Source of the DNA: Meconema thalassinum
Taxonomy: Eukaryota; Arthropoda; Insecta; Orthoptera; Tettigoniidae
Length of the DNA: 64,000 nucleotides
NCBI GenBank assembly: GCA_946902985.2
Contig: OX336393.1
Location: 135,932,533-135,996,532 of the forward strand
Direction: 5' to 3'
Shown one piece after another: positions 51,681-63,720 of this stretch. Positions within the stretch are counted from its first letter, which is position 1. Every line of letters begins with the position of its first letter. The position numbers were made by a program, and so were the translations under genes. Under the pieces are notes generated by a model. That model had not been told where the DNA came from, ran no database searches, and saw nothing but the letters and a program-made list of their open reading frames with translations.

Positions 51681-53125
51681 ATTAATATTTTAGCTTTCAG
51701 TCGGTCAACACAAAATCATTCCAATTACTGTAATATGTGAAAAATAACCTGAAATAAATTATATGTGTTTAAGATTTATGTATATTTCTATGGACTATTG
51801 ACGAAGAAGAAAACTATAGGATGACACGTTTCGCTCGTCAAGTGAGCATCATCAGATCCAAATATGCAAGACAAATAGCTCTACAAAACACTACCAAATC
51901 TACAGTGACACCCACAACAGTCTCTGCCCTACAAAAAATACAAGAAAACCCTGCGGAAGACTTGGTAAGTGTGGTAATTATTACTGATACAATAATATTA
52001 AAGCATTAAGCACAAAAAGGAACTATTTATTTTAATGTTGCAAAGCTACCATAGATTAGTATGGGAGAGGAAGATTGTTTTGTTGAAGGGATAGTCATTT
52101 CTAACAAGGGAACGGATTGCGGTCTAAAATTCTAATCTGGTTGAAATTTAGTAAACAATATTCCTACCAAGTTCTACAATGACGTAGTGAAAACCGTGCG
52201 GGCCACTTTCAATTTTGAACGCCAATATTGAACGCCGAAAACTTGCCGGATGACGGCATGAGCGAGGAGGTGGGAATAGGTAAAGCTAGCTTTGAATCCT
52301 AGCAGAACGCGATGGCTCGCGGCCACCAGGCATTACCTTGCATTCCCCACCTTTAACCTTCCCCTCATCTCGTCACTCCCTTATCATTTCGATGGAACTA
52401 TGTAAAACAAAAGTGATGAACAGGTCCCAAATCGTTCCTTTATGAAGCCATGTAAGTGTGACAATTTAATTTCGTCTGTTTTTAATTTTACTGCCACAGA
52501 CAACAATTAATGTTAAACTTTACTTTACTGTCAAAATATTTACAAATGTCGGAAAGCGACAACGACGATGCTCAATTGGAACACCTTCCAAATTTAAATC
52601 CTAGGAATGTGGTAGTTTGTCTACAAAGGAGCTTTGCTGCAAGTTATCGCTATGAAATCTGGAGGCCGGGAGCCATCGCGTACTGCTAGGACTCAAGGTT
52701 AGCTTTATTTCTTCCCACCTCCTCGCTCACGCCGTCGCCCGGCAGGTTTTCGGCGTTCAATATTGGCGTTCAAAATTGAAAGTGGCCCGTGCGGTTTTCA
52801 CTACAACATTGTAGAACTTTGAAGGAATATTGTTTACTAAATTTCAACCAGATTAGAATTTTACAACGCAATCCGTTCCCTTGTAAGTCACTGTAGGTTT
52901 GGCATTGTTTTATATTTTGTAGAGCTATTTGCCTTGCATATTTGGATCTGATGATGCTCACTTGACGAGCGAAACATATCGTCCCATCGTTTTCTTCTTC
53001 AATAGTCCGTAACAATATATATAACTCCTAACCACATGTCATTTATTTCAGGTTATTTTCACATTTTCCAGTAATGGGAATGATGTTTATGTTGACCGAC
53101 TGAAAGCTATAATATTACTTGTTAA
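51681..53125. mobile_element. Fold-back repeat element, about 1.45 kb
   Basis: Left arm (about 51681-52310) and right arm (about 52680-53125) are diverged inverted copies: CTTTCAGTCGGTCAACA versus GTTGACCGACTGAAAG, GATCCAAATATGCAAG versus CATATTTGGATC, and GTGGGAATAGG versus TTCCCACCTCC. The ORFs in both arms are the same shadow. Looks like a MITE or fold-back transposon. Confidence 0.75.
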
Positions 53126-54381
53126 TATGGCAACACTGAAAAATGGCTTCAAACACCATAATGTTAAGTTTATATTACATTACGCACAGTATTTAAATTC
53201 ATGCATACAGTTGTAGTGCATTAAATTAACGGGTTTGTCCATCTCTATGTAATTTGTCATCTCCTTAACACGTGGATTTTAATCTTTCCCGATATATCGC
53301 GGTTCAGCTATAACGCGGGGGTAAGGATGTCCCCCAATGTTCGCGTTATATCGGTTTTTTACTGTACTTGATATAGCAGAAGTGTAATACAGAAATTTGC
53401 CTTCATTACACGTTGAAAAACAAACGTAAGATGGCCATTGTTACCGCCGATCCTCGAACCTTGAATATCCGAACTGCAGCTCCCCATTGGCAGTCATGGT
53501 ACGTGACTTCCCGCGCTTGGCTACACTGTTGGGTTACTCTTGGAGAAAATCTTCATTCGCTCGCCTATTCCGTCACGCTGTCGGAATGTATTGGAAGAAA
53601 GAGACTCCTCATTCAAATTATATGTTTTAAGAGCAGCTGAAGCAACGAAAGCATATAGTAGTCTATACCCTTCTAGCCATTCTAACATTTGTCTTGTAGT
53701 ATCCAAGTTGAGAGATCTGCGGTTTTAATCCGAACTGTTGACCGCTTAACAGAGCTTAGTACTGGTATGGTAATCCTCCCAGAGCTAACACATTCCCAGT
53801 CAGCGTTCTCATCCACATAATCCTGCAGCTGCAGTACCGACCAAGTGATTAAAAGGATTTGGTATCTGCTACCTTTCTCTCGACACCAGATGTCCAGGCC
53901 ATTCCCCCGTGGTAGAGTAAAAACTTTAAGGAGCTAACTCCCGTTTAAACCCTCATAAAATCACCTTCCTGCTCGGGGAGAAACGCTTGTAAGGGGGTCT
54001 GAGGATCAATCACATGCCGATTTCTTTGACACTGGTTGAAGATTATCAGTAACATCATTTATTATTTATTTTTCACATCATCCTTAATTTGTACATGCAC
54101 TGTGAGTAGGGGCCGATAACCTAGATGTTAGGCCCCTTAAAACAACAATTATCATCATCATCATCATGCACTGTGAGTGGAAGCAGAATTGAGCTTAAAA
54201 TGTCCTTAACACAGCAGTGTATCTGCCACCACAAGAATTTATATGCAAAATATATATTCTCATAAAAACACAGTCACAAACTTACATACAAAATATACAC
54301 ATAAAGTTTTGCATATAGTTACCACATCGAGCGGCGGTGGTACAAAACTTCCTCCAGGGGTCCGCCATTGCACGAATGGAA
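53126..54381. other. Flank, no gene seen
   Basis: Unclassified sequence. A short GGGGCCGATAACCTAGATGT-type SINE/LINE tail with TCA microsatellite is at 54110-54168; the same tail occurs at 56204-56250. Confidence 0.35.
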
Positions 54382-54609
54382 TGGCCTGCGATGTCACCGG
54401 ACATGAACTGAATCGACCATGTCTGGGATATGCTGAAGCGTACTATTGCTCAGCGTCCAAGCTCTCCCATAACCCGCCAAGAGATCATGGAGGCCGCCGT
54501 GGAAGAGTGGGATTGCCTGCTTCAAGAGGACCTGGACAACTTGACATGTGGTATACCACGGCGAGTAAGAGGCCTGCTGGACGCCCGTGGTGGTCATGTT
54601 CCTTATTGA
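54382..54609 (+). pseudogene. Tc1/mariner transposase C-terminal remnant
   Basis: Reads WPAMSPDMN, an in-frame TGA, then IDHVWDMLKRTIAQRP and further tail residues to a TGA at 54607. The SPDMN...HVWDMLKR motif is the region around the third catalytic residue of Tc1 transposases; Asp stands where Glu is usual. No inverted ends remain. Confidence 0.8.
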
Positions 54610-54848
54610 AACGTCAAAGGATGGCAAGATTACAACACTTATCAGTCCCTGTTTAATATAATAACCCCTGGCACTACAGTCCATTAAGGGCCTAGGCCTA
54701 CCAAGCAACCGCTACTCAGCCATTTGGCCTGCAGATATTGGGGTGACGCGTGGTCAGTGCATCGGGCCCCCTCAGCCGTTTGTTATGTTAGTTATTGTTG
54801 TATTGAGGGTCGGGACTACGAGGTCATCTGCCCCTAAAATTATTAATA

Positions 54849-54883
<35 letters not shown>

Positions 54884-54991
54884 TAATAATAATAATAAAA
54901 CTGCTTGAGACTAGAACCTGGTTTTTACACTTTCACTTGGATGATTTTCATATCTTGTTTCACATTCTAGGGGACATTACCAATTGAGTAC

Positions 54992-55320
54992 CGTGGCTTA
55001 GGCGGCAGCACACCGGCCTCTCACCGCTAGGTCCGTGGTTCAAATCCCGGTCACTCCATATGAGATCTGTGCTGGACAAAACAGAGGCAGGCAGGTTTAT
55101 CTCCGGTACTTCGGTTTTCCCTGTCAAAATTTAATTCCAGCAACACTCTCCACTATCATTTCATTTCATCTGTCATTCATTTAATCATTGCCCCAGAGGA
55201 GTGCGTCAGGCCTCGGCAGCCGGCACAGTTCATATCCTCGCCGCTAGATCGGGGCTTCATTCATTCATTCATTCATTCATTCCATTTCTGACCTGGTCGA
55301 AGACTGGAAGCAGGCTGTGG
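54992..55320 (+). mobile_element. tRNA-derived SINE, family D
   Basis: The head CCGTGGCTTAGGCGGCAGCA with box B GGTTCAAATCC near 55037, a pyrimidine-rich body, a TTCA microsatellite (55257-55282) and the end CTGACCTGGTCGAAGACTGG. An AAT microsatellite (54848-54898) lies upstream. Confidence 0.7.
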
Positions 55321-55604
55321 ATTTTCATTTTCAACCATGATCAATTCTGCACCGAAAATAAGTAATGTGCTCAACTGCGTAAATATGTCTTTTCATTTCT
55401 TGCTCAACGACGGCAGCCTTGTTCATCAGACGCAAGACGTCTTTTCAACTGTTCACATGTTGACGTAACATTACTATTTCCAACATGTGGGATACTAAAC
55501 ACAGCTTGTGATGATGTGGAAGAGTATTAATTGGCAAAACAATTGGTCTGGTTAAAGATTATTGATGCATGAGTAGTCTACTACCCCCCCCCCCCAGGGG
55601 CTCA

Positions 55605-56250
55605 CAACTTGTGGGTTGGCGACCACGGGACCCCAGCTGAGTCCGGCATTGCTTCCACTTACTTGTGCCGGGCTCCTCTCCATCTTCTTTCCTGCCGACC
55701 TCTCTTGGTCAACTCTTGTTCTCTTTCGACCCCGACGGTATTGGGGTATCCGAGGCCTAGGGAGTCTCTTCCTCTCCCACCTGAATTGGCCCTTCTCTCA
55801 TCTTTCTATAGATCCCTCATTCTTTGAGGGGTCAGCCTTCTTTTTCTTTCATGATATCTCCTGACCTCTGCACAAGGTCCTTAAGTGTGTGTATCCCCAC
55901 CACTTATGGTGCAGCATGGATATTGCTACATCCTCAAGGGCTCAACGCTGGTGAGTTCGGGAGTTGGCGGCCCCGAGGGATGCCTGACCTGGGTCCAGTT
56001 TTCCCCCTTTTTTCATTGCCTTTGGGGTGGGCCCACTCCTCTTTCCCTTTCCTATCTGCCTTTCTTGGCACTCCTTCCTCCCAAGTTCCTCAATTCTCGT
56101 TCTTGGAGGGTTGAGGGCATTTCCTTTCCTCCTGTCTTTTATTTACATACTTCTCCCTTTTGTTAACCATTTCCTCTTCTAGTTTGTGAGCCAAACCATT
56201 AGGGGCCGATAACCTAGATGTTAGGCCCCTTAAAACAACAATTATCATAT
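55605..56250 (+). mobile_element. Non-LTR retroelement 3'-UTR-like repeat
   Basis: GC- and pyrimidine-rich sequence from GGGTTGGCGACCACGGGACC to GGCCGATAACCTAGATGTTA and CCCCTTAAAACAACAATTAT. No coding frame is supported; the open frames are composition shadows. The layout matches 3' ends of insect LINEs or their SINE partners. Confidence 0.5.
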
Positions 56251-56314
56251 CATCAGTCTACTTCCACTGAGCGTGAAAAAAACAGGGCTGTATACAGGGT
56301 GTCTTTTATGTACC

Positions 56315-56509
56315 TGGAGGCGTGGTGGCTCAGCGGTCTAGCTGTATGCCTCTCACCAAGGCGGACCGGGTTCGATTCCCGGTCAATGCATGTGAGATTT
56401 TCGATGTGAAATGCCATGTCCTGTGGTTCGGATTCCACGTAAAACGGAGGTCCCGTGGCTTATGAACGCGAGATTAACGGTCACGTTAAACTACAAGCTT
56501 CCTTCCTTT
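56315..56509 (+). mobile_element. tRNA-derived SINE inserted in the fold-back element
   Basis: The head GGCGTGGTGGCTCAGCGGTC has box B GGGTTCGATTCC near 56370. A target duplication TTTTATGTACC stands at 56304-56314 and 56510-56520, so the insertion came after the fold-back element. Confidence 0.88.
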
Positions 56510-56714
56510 TTTTATGTACCTTTGGAGAATGATAGGTCGTGTAGGGGACGGGTATAGAAGTAATTTGAGATAGGGAACTTGGAGTCGGAGCGGCCTCCTT
56601 AACCCCTAAAAGAAGAGTTGATTCAGGCCCTCCACCCTGTAAGTTAGGCAACCGACCCAGGCCACCATTACCTTTCTCAATCCTTTAACTCTTGGCAAGA
56701 TTCATTTCACTATG

Positions 56715-56786
56715 TGGCGCTGGCGTAATGGATAGCGTTGCGGTGCGAAAGGCCGGTAGTCCCGGGTTCGATTCCGGGCTTGGGCA
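56715..56786 (+). ncRNA. tRNA-like sequence in left arm
   Basis: Box A-like GGCGTAATGGATAGCG and box B GGTTCGATTCC are present, but the T-stem pairs poorly in standard register and acceptor pairing is unclear, so it is not called a functional tRNA. Confidence 0.5.
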
Positions 56787-56893
56787 AAATCTCTTTTTAA
56801 TGGTATTTGTCGTATTTGCAATCTCTTCTCTGACGTAGCACCAGACTGTATCATGTGACTACAATACCACAAATAACATTAAAACAAAGATTT

Positions 56894-56968
56894 TGCCCTA
56901 GCCCGGAATCGAACCCGGGATTATCGACCTTTCGCACCGCAACGCTATCCATTACGCCAGCGCCACAT
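56894..56968 (-). ncRNA. tRNA-like sequence in right arm (inverted)
   Basis: Inverted relative of 56715-56786 with the same box A and box B; one to several substitutions. Confidence 0.5.
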
Positions 56969-57531
56969 GGTGAAATGAATCTTGCCAAGAGTTAAAGGAT
57001 TGAGAAGGTAATAGTCTAATAGAGGCCTGGGTCGGTTGCCCAACCGACAGGGTGGAGGGCCTAAATCAACCCTTATTTTAGGGGTTAAGGAGGCCGCTCC
57101 GACCCCAAGTTCCCTATCTCAAGTTACTTCTATACCCGTCCCCTACACGACCTATCATTCTCCAAAGGTACATAAAAGACACCCTGTATATGGCTAACGC
57201 GGCCATAGTAGTCCTAATTATGGTCTACGCAATACCCATTGGTCTGGATAAAGATTATTGAGTAGTACTATATGTATGGGGTAGGCAACATTCTATTTTT
57301 CTTGTAATTTGCGCTTATATAATATAATGGTGGACACAACTTGATCCTTACCATATAAATCGTGATCTAACAAAGGGGTAGGTGGGTGGGTTATAGCCTA
57401 GACAGTGGAAGAGTAAACATCTATTACTGTACTACATCATTTCCAGATTTATTTTTCATTTTCATAAAAGGTATTTTGGCTCATTTCAATAGTTTTGCAA
57501 ATGTTACCGTAGGTTCGGTGCTCTATGTTAC

Positions 57532-57576
<45 letters not shown>

Positions 57577-57597
57577 GACCACAAGGAAGAAATCATT

Positions 57598-59702
57598 TTG
57601 CAAATCAATCAGGAGGAATCAACAGACTGGAGAATACTAACGGGGAGAATTCAGGAAGCCATGAAGCTAGGACAACCACCTCGCTCCAGAAAACATCGCT
57701 GGTGGAACACAATTTGCGATCAAGCAGTTGACAATCGCATAATGGCTTGGAAAAAAATTCACAGTAGGCAAACAAAGGAAAACTGGGAGACTTTTCTTAC
57801 CACTCAAAAACAGGCCTCAAAAATAATTAGGAAAGAAAAAACGAAGGTATGACAACAACAGACTCCACGAAATCCAGCAGGATTTCACCAAAAATAATAC
57901 TAGAAATTTCTACAAGACATTTAGAGAAAATCTACGGGGATACCAAGCACCCAGTCTGTGCTTCAAGAGACGCGACGGCTCATTGGAAACTAACTCCAAA
58001 AATAATTGCAAACTATTAGCCCAATATTTCAACTCTCTTCTTAACTGTGAACCACCTCTAGTAAAGCTTGACTTCTCTCCTCCTGTATACATACACTTGG
58101 ACTCGCAAGCCCCCGACATTGAAGAAATTACGGAGATAATCCGACAACTCAAAAACAACAAAGCACCAGGGGAACATGGGATCATTGCTGAACTCTGGAA
58201 ACTGAATGATCCCACACTGACGCGGAAACTCCATTCCATAATTTCAGATATTTGGACAACGGAGCAATTACCACATGACTGGAAATGCGCTTTCATTCAC
58301 CCGTTGCACAAAAAGGGCGATAAGACGGACATCAACAATTATAGAGGAATTTCCCTGCTCCCGGTTGCTTATACAATCCTTTCCACAGCACTTCTGAACA
58401 GGTTAGAGCCCCAAATGGATCCACTCATTGGTGACTACCAGGCTGGATTCAGAAAAGGGCGATCGTGTGCTGAACAGATCTGGTGCCTAAAGACGATCTT
58501 ACAAATGAGGAAATGTAGAAATACCGTGATTGCATTCATCGACTTCAGAAAAGCATACGACTCTGTTGACCGCGACACCCTCTTTAAAATCATGGAAGAA
58601 TTTGGGATCGATCGTAAGACACGCAAAATCATAGAACAGACACTTACAGGAACAATATCCAAAGTGAAATTCATGGGCGAAATATCAGAGCCCTTCGAAA
58701 TCAAGACGGGAGTCCGACAGGGGGATGGACTATCCCCAATCCTCTTCAATATGGTTCTGGAGAGGATAATTAGGGAATGGGAACCTCTTGTAAAGGGCAT
58801 TCAAATCGGTATTAAAAAAGAGAACAGAACTAAAGTCAAATGTCTCGCTTTCGCGGACGATATTGCAATTGTCGCAGACAACAGATCGGAAGCGACTTAC
58901 GCAGTGGAAAAGCTCCATGAGATTGCACCAAAGACCGGATTACATATATCTTACGACAAGACCAAATATATGGAGAGAAGGCTAGAAAATAAATCCCCTT
59001 TAAACACCAAATACGGTAAAATCGCACAAGTCTGCAGTTTTAAATACCTTGGCGAAATTATACAGCCCTCAGGACTTAATCGAATCGCCAATGAAGACAG
59101 AATCACTAAGTTCCAGAAGGCCTACAGGCTAACGTGGGCCCATTACAACAAGAAATGCATTTCGACAAACGCCAAATTACGACATTATAAAACAGTTATT
59201 CTTCCAGAAGCAACATAATGCGGCTGAAACAATAGTAATCGATGGTCATTCCAAGATTAGGGAACTGGAAAAGCAGGAACGAAAAATTCTCCGGAAGATC
59301 TACGGAGCAATCAACAGAAACGGCATTTGGATGAAAAGACCTAGTACTGAACTCTATCTAAACACCATTACGATAACAGACGAAATTAGAAAACGCAGAG
59401 CCAAATTTTACACTCACATCCACAAGATGGCCACCTCCAAATTGCCCAAGAAACTACTCAGTATCATAACACAGAGCAAATGCGGCACAGAATGGCTTAA
59501 AGAGGTACAAAGAGACTTACAAATTATCAGTATACAAAATTTCGAAGACCGAACTGAGTGCCAGACGAAAATCAAGAATGTTAAGTTCGAACCAAGATCA
59601 TTACGACAACCTGAAAAAAAGTGGACGGATGAGAGGAAGAGGGAACATTCCGTGAGAATGAAGAGATTTTGGGAGGAGCGGAGAAGACACGCCTCCAAAT
59701 GA
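57598..59702 (+). pseudogene. LINE reverse transcriptase ORF with two frameshifts
   Basis: The first segment (57598-57846) shifts frame in an A-rich run near 57840. The second (to 59218; main frame 57983-59218) has the RT core: NNKAPGEHGI, PLHKKGDKTDINNYRGISLL, AFIDFRKAYDSV, GVRQGDGLSPILFN and the catalytic FADD. A 1-base insertion near 59215 shifts to the third segment, which ends at 59702 (MKRFWEERRRH). The RT motifs suggest an RTE- or CR1/Jockey-like clade; I cannot decide. Confidence 0.88.
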
Positions 59703-59748
59703 CATCATGTTATCAAGTTTAATCGCTCTCCTGTAGGGGAATTTTCGC

Positions 59749-59770
<22 letters not shown>
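57598..59770 (+). mobile_element. LINE (non-LTR retrotransposon), 5'-truncated and frame-broken
   Basis: Reverse transcriptase region with coding remnants on both sides, ending in a TAAATAAATAAATAATAAT tail (59748 on) that continues as an AAT microsatellite to 59833. Another AAT microsatellite (57534-57574) precedes it. No endonuclease domain remains. Confidence 0.88.
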
Positions 59771-59833
<63 letters not shown>

Positions 59834-60790
59834 TGTGTGGTTACGGATTATGCCCTGGTGACAAATTACAAATCTATAATTAAAAACATGTTCTGTCAAC
59901 AACCGCTTGAACAAAAGAACATGCTTATTCTTGCCATCGTCTGATCAGCTGTTTTAAACTTCCCCAAATCTACTGGGAGTAGATTGAAGATGTCCCCTAG
60001 CAAACGGTTTCACTTAATTTCTCCCTCTCCCCATTCGGGCGAAATTCTGATTTTCTTTATTCGTGACTTAAAATATGTAAGGGGATCTAAATTGTCCCTA
60101 AATTCCCAGATAAGTAAAACTAAATTTAAAATATGTCATCACCAAATTTTCGGAAAAGTCGCTAAATTGGCAACATTGGTCCCTTGTTCCTAAAATTCAT
60201 CATCATCATCATCATCATCAACAAATTTAAAATGTACTGGAAATTGAACTTTCCTTCAACATCTTTCGAAGAAGGGGTTGATTATCGCGACATCTCAAAT
60301 CCTTCAATGAAAAAAAAAAAAAAAAACATCAACATCATGGATGTTTTAGCTCGTATTTTAGTAGGTCATTCAACCCTGCTCCAGACATGTTAGAGAACAC
60401 ATCATTAAGTTATTTCCACCGTGTGACTGCGTCACGCATTTTTGTTCCGTCGCCAGTTTTACGTCGTGCGTGTGCATTCTTTGTGTGACATTCATATATT
60501 ACGCAGCAGACGGGAGACTTGCTAGCCTTGAAGAAGGAAGCTGCGGGCTGAAGGAATTTCAATTGACCGACCTTCTTTGTATGGCTCTCATGAGTTCCTC
60601 GACCCGCGCGGGGCGTAGACCTTCAGAACCTGGATCTGCTGTTGACCAGCATAACCTTTCCTGCCCTTGCCGTCGCATTTAGCATTATTGTATTTTAATA
60701 TCGTCCTTCACCTAGAGGTTACTCGAGGACGAACAATACACAGGACGATGAATATTGGTTTTACTAAGTAACACTTTGAATACAACTCAA
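59834..60790. other. Flank, no gene seen
   Basis: A TCA microsatellite (60194-60221), an A-run (60309-60326) and unclassified sequence. Confidence 0.35.
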
Positions 60791-60792
60791 GA

Positions 60793-61205
60793 CTCGGTGG
60801 CGTAGTTGGTAGAATTCATGAACTGCTGTGCCCAAGATAGCGGGTTCAAACCCGGCCGCAGTCGTCGGACTTTTTAAGAGCGTTAAAATAAATCCTTCAG
60901 TATGCCTTCCTTCGGAGGGGAAGTAAAGCCGTTTGTCCCATGTCATAAATGTATGGCATGTAAAAGATCCTTCCACTAACTAAACTTGTGTGAAGCCAAA
61001 TTTCTAGGTTAGATTTCGTTGGAACGCTCTATCAAAGTTCCAACGTTCATCAGTAGGTATCCGTGACACCTTGTAGCAAAAGTTGGAACTACTTGAAATT
61101 GAGCGGAACTTTTAGCTCTCCCTATGGGTGTCCGCTTGAAGTAGCTACAGCTTCTGATAAGCCGAACATATCCTCGGACACTCCTGGCACTAGAAGGCAT
61201 AGTTA
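60793..61205 (+). mobile_element. tRNA-derived SINE, family B (second member)
   Basis: Same order of motifs as 48724-49142: GGTGGCGTAGTTGGTAG, GGGTTCAAACC, CTTCCTTCGGAGGGGAAGTA, ending near CTCGGACACTCCTGGCACTA. Confidence 0.8.
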
Positions 61206-61324
61206 CGATTTTAAAAAACGATTTGGAAAAGGGTTTGTGAAATTGTCTTCTCAGTTTTTAAGAAGATCTAAAAATAATTTGGTAAATTAATATTTATAAA
61301 ATGTATAATAATATTGTTATTATA

Positions 61325-61528
61325 ATAATAATCTTATTGGTTTTACGTCCCTTTTCACTACTGAGGCTTTTAGAGACCCTGGGGTGTCGGAATTTTGCCC
61401 TGAAGGAAATCTTGAACGTGCCAGTAAATCTACTGACAAGGCTCCCTCGCATTTGCGCACCCTCAAATACCAGCTGACTGCGCCTGCAACCTTGGGCATA
61501 CCAGGCCAGAACGTTACCACTGAGCCAC
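61325..61528 (-). mobile_element. SINE family C, inverted copy
   Basis: Minus-strand relative of 34488-34710: GGGACGTAAAACCAATAAGA end, GGTATTTGAGGGTGCGCAAA, and a tRNA-like head near 61528. Confidence 0.7.
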
Positions 61529-61536
61529 GGTTATTA

Positions 61537-62037
61537 TTTATTCAGCTTATGGCTTTTAGTGCCGGGAGTGTCCGAGGACACGTTCGGCTCGCCAGATGCT
61601 GTAGATGCTTCAATGTGGACACCCATGGGGTGGGCTACAAGTTCCGTTAGTTAGTTAGTTAGTTAGTTAGTTATTGTTGTTTTAAGGGGCGGAACTGCGA
61701 GGTCATCTGCAACTTAAGTTTCGTTCAATTTCAAGTAGTTCGAACTTTCGCTACGATATGTCGCTGACACCAAGTGGTGAGCGTTGGAATTTTGATAGAG
61801 CGTTTCAACGATATCAAACATAGAAATTTAGCTTCACACAAGTCTATGTAGTGGAAGGTTCTTTTACATGCCATAAATCTGTGACATGGGACCGTCGTGT
61901 GCCGGCCTTACTTCCCCTAGGAAGGAAGGCATACTGAAGGATTTTAAAGCTCTAAAAATATCCGACGACTTCGGTCGGGTTTGAACCCGCGATCGTGGGC
62001 AGTTCAGCATGCTACTGATTACGTCACCGAAGCCGCT
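61537..62037 (-). mobile_element. SINE family B, inverted copy with nested insertion
   Basis: Minus-strand copy whose head lies at 62037 (CGGCTTCGGTGACGTAATCA). It is interrupted at about 61648-61715 by a TTAG microsatellite and a short GAGGTCATCTGCAACTT-type tail also seen near 54817. Confidence 0.75.
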
Positions 62038-62149
62038 AAATTTACCGTAAAAGTATGATACTAAAAGTAGTAAAACAATAAAACCAAAAGAAAAAGAATA
62101 AAAAGTAATGAGAGTTTCGCAAAATATCCTTAAGGGTAGTCGATATTAT

Positions 62150-62475
62150 TCCGGCTCCAGTTCGTGGTGTAGTGACTAGCATTCTTGGCTGTGATTCCTG
62201 AAGTCCGGGCTCGAATCTCAGTTCTGCTAAGAAATTCACTGAGCCTCGTGAGGCAAAACTGAGTAGAAATGAATTTGATTCCCACTTCAGCCATCCTAGA
62301 AGTGAATTTCCTTGGTTTCCCCACTTCTACTCCGGGCAAATGCGGGGATGGTTCCTAACTTACAGCCCCAGTTAATTCCTACCCAATCCTAGCCCCGATT
62401 ACAAACTCAAATAGAGTCATCACAATAACACTGTTTATCAGGTCAATTTCACGCATGCGTACACGGGGACACATT
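62150..62475 (+). mobile_element. SINE family A (third member)
   Basis: The head GTGGTGTAGTGACTAGCATT, box B GGGCTCGAATCTC, body GCCTCGTGAGGCAAAACTGA, tail near TACACGGGGACA. Confidence 0.75.
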
Positions 62476-62489
62476 ACCACGAAATTGAA

Positions 62490-63720
62490 AGAAATAAAAA
62501 GTAGTGCCGTGAAGGACTATACAGCCTATTTTCATAGATCCTACTTATGTTAATAGCCTCTGTCAACATACAAAATTTCAGTTTGATTGCTGTAATAGAT
62601 TCGTAGATATTGGCAACCGACTAAATATTGCGGATGGTCGCCATGTTGGATTTTTATATATGTAGGTCTTAGAGTTACAGTATGTACAGTTACATGAAGA
62701 TTATTGTGTACGTGTAGTATTCAAACTACAATTGCATGATTAGGACACACGAAGTAAAAACGAGACTTTAAAATTTCACACAGCTGCCATCTTGTGGTTA
62801 TGGAAACAACTGAAGAAAAAAAATAGATGCCAGTGGATTAACATTTTTGTATAAGGATTTACTGTACCAGAGTCACTGTACTCGGATGGTTAAATTGCGA
62901 AAACGACCATGTGAATATTTATAATTCGCGTCGCCACCATGTTAGATTTGTGATCACCAGGTTATTGAAAGTCCTATAGGTAAACTTATATTCATAGCCC
63001 CTATAAACATTTAAAAAAATAAGTTTGATTGCTGTAATAGATTCGTAGATATTGAGATCCATCTAAATATTTCGGATGGTCGCCATGTTAGATTGTTATA
63101 TGTATAGGCCATAGAATCATGTACCATTGAAGGAAAATTATTGCGTAGGTTCAATATTCAAACTTACACTTCGATCACATGATTACGACACAATAAATAA
63201 AAAACTTAATTTTAAAATTCACACAGCCGCCATCTTGAGGTTATGTAAAAAATTTAACGAAGTTAGATGCCGGTGCATTAAAATGTGTATAAACATATTC
63301 TGTACCAAGTTTTATTGCGTTTGGTTTGTTAAATCGCGAGAAAAGTCTATTTAAAATTTTCAACTTCGCTTGGCCGCCATAATCGTTTTGTAGTTAACCG
63401 GTTTTTGAAAGTCACATAGGTGAACTCCTAGTAGGTCCCTTTATCATCGTAAAATATTCCATTGTGATATCAGTAATAGTTTCGGAGATATTGAATGCTG
63501 GTGAAATATTTCGCACAGCCGCCATGTTGGATTGGTGAGACATAACAAAATTTGAAGGGCACGGTCGGTGTGGTCCGGAATAGTGCTATGAACTTACTGA
63601 GTTTCATTGAAATCGCTCTAGCCGTTTAGAAGTTATTAGGGACACACACACACACACCATCACACACGCGCACACACAGACAGACACACGGACAAAAGAT
63701 GATCTCCTAAGCCTATTTTT
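62490..63720 (+). repeat. Three imperfect tandem units of about 440 bp
   Basis: The string GTAATAGATTCGTAGATATT...GGTCGCCATGTTGGAT recurs near 62580, 63030 and (more diverged) 63475. A second string, CACACAGCTGCCATCTTGTGG, recurs near 62775 and 63220. It ends at a CA microsatellite and AAAAGATGATCTCCTAAGCC (63694), a typical end of a dispersed insect repeat. No gene. Confidence 0.7.

Larger units (their letters stand above)
56291..57190. mobile_element. Fold-back element with two inverted tRNA-like sequences
   Basis: The ends TATACAGGGTGTCTTTTATG and their exact inverse bound arms of about 280 bp, and each arm contains a tRNA-like sequence (56715-56786 and 56894-56968). The left arm is interrupted by a SINE (56315-56509). 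The centre (about 56800-56880) is unique. Confidence 0.88.

Noticed and set aside
51821..53015. Similar frames on both strands beginning near RFARQVSIIRSKYARQ
   Set aside because: They are the two inverted arms of one fold-back repeat, not a gene pair.
55609..56166. Several overlapping frames
   Set aside because: Pyrimidine-rich LINE 3'-UTR-like repeat; no conserved domain and three frames equally open.
56715..56968. Two tRNA genes
   Set aside because: Box A and box B are present, but stem pairing is imperfect and both lie in inverted arms of a repeat, so they are tRNA-like relics.
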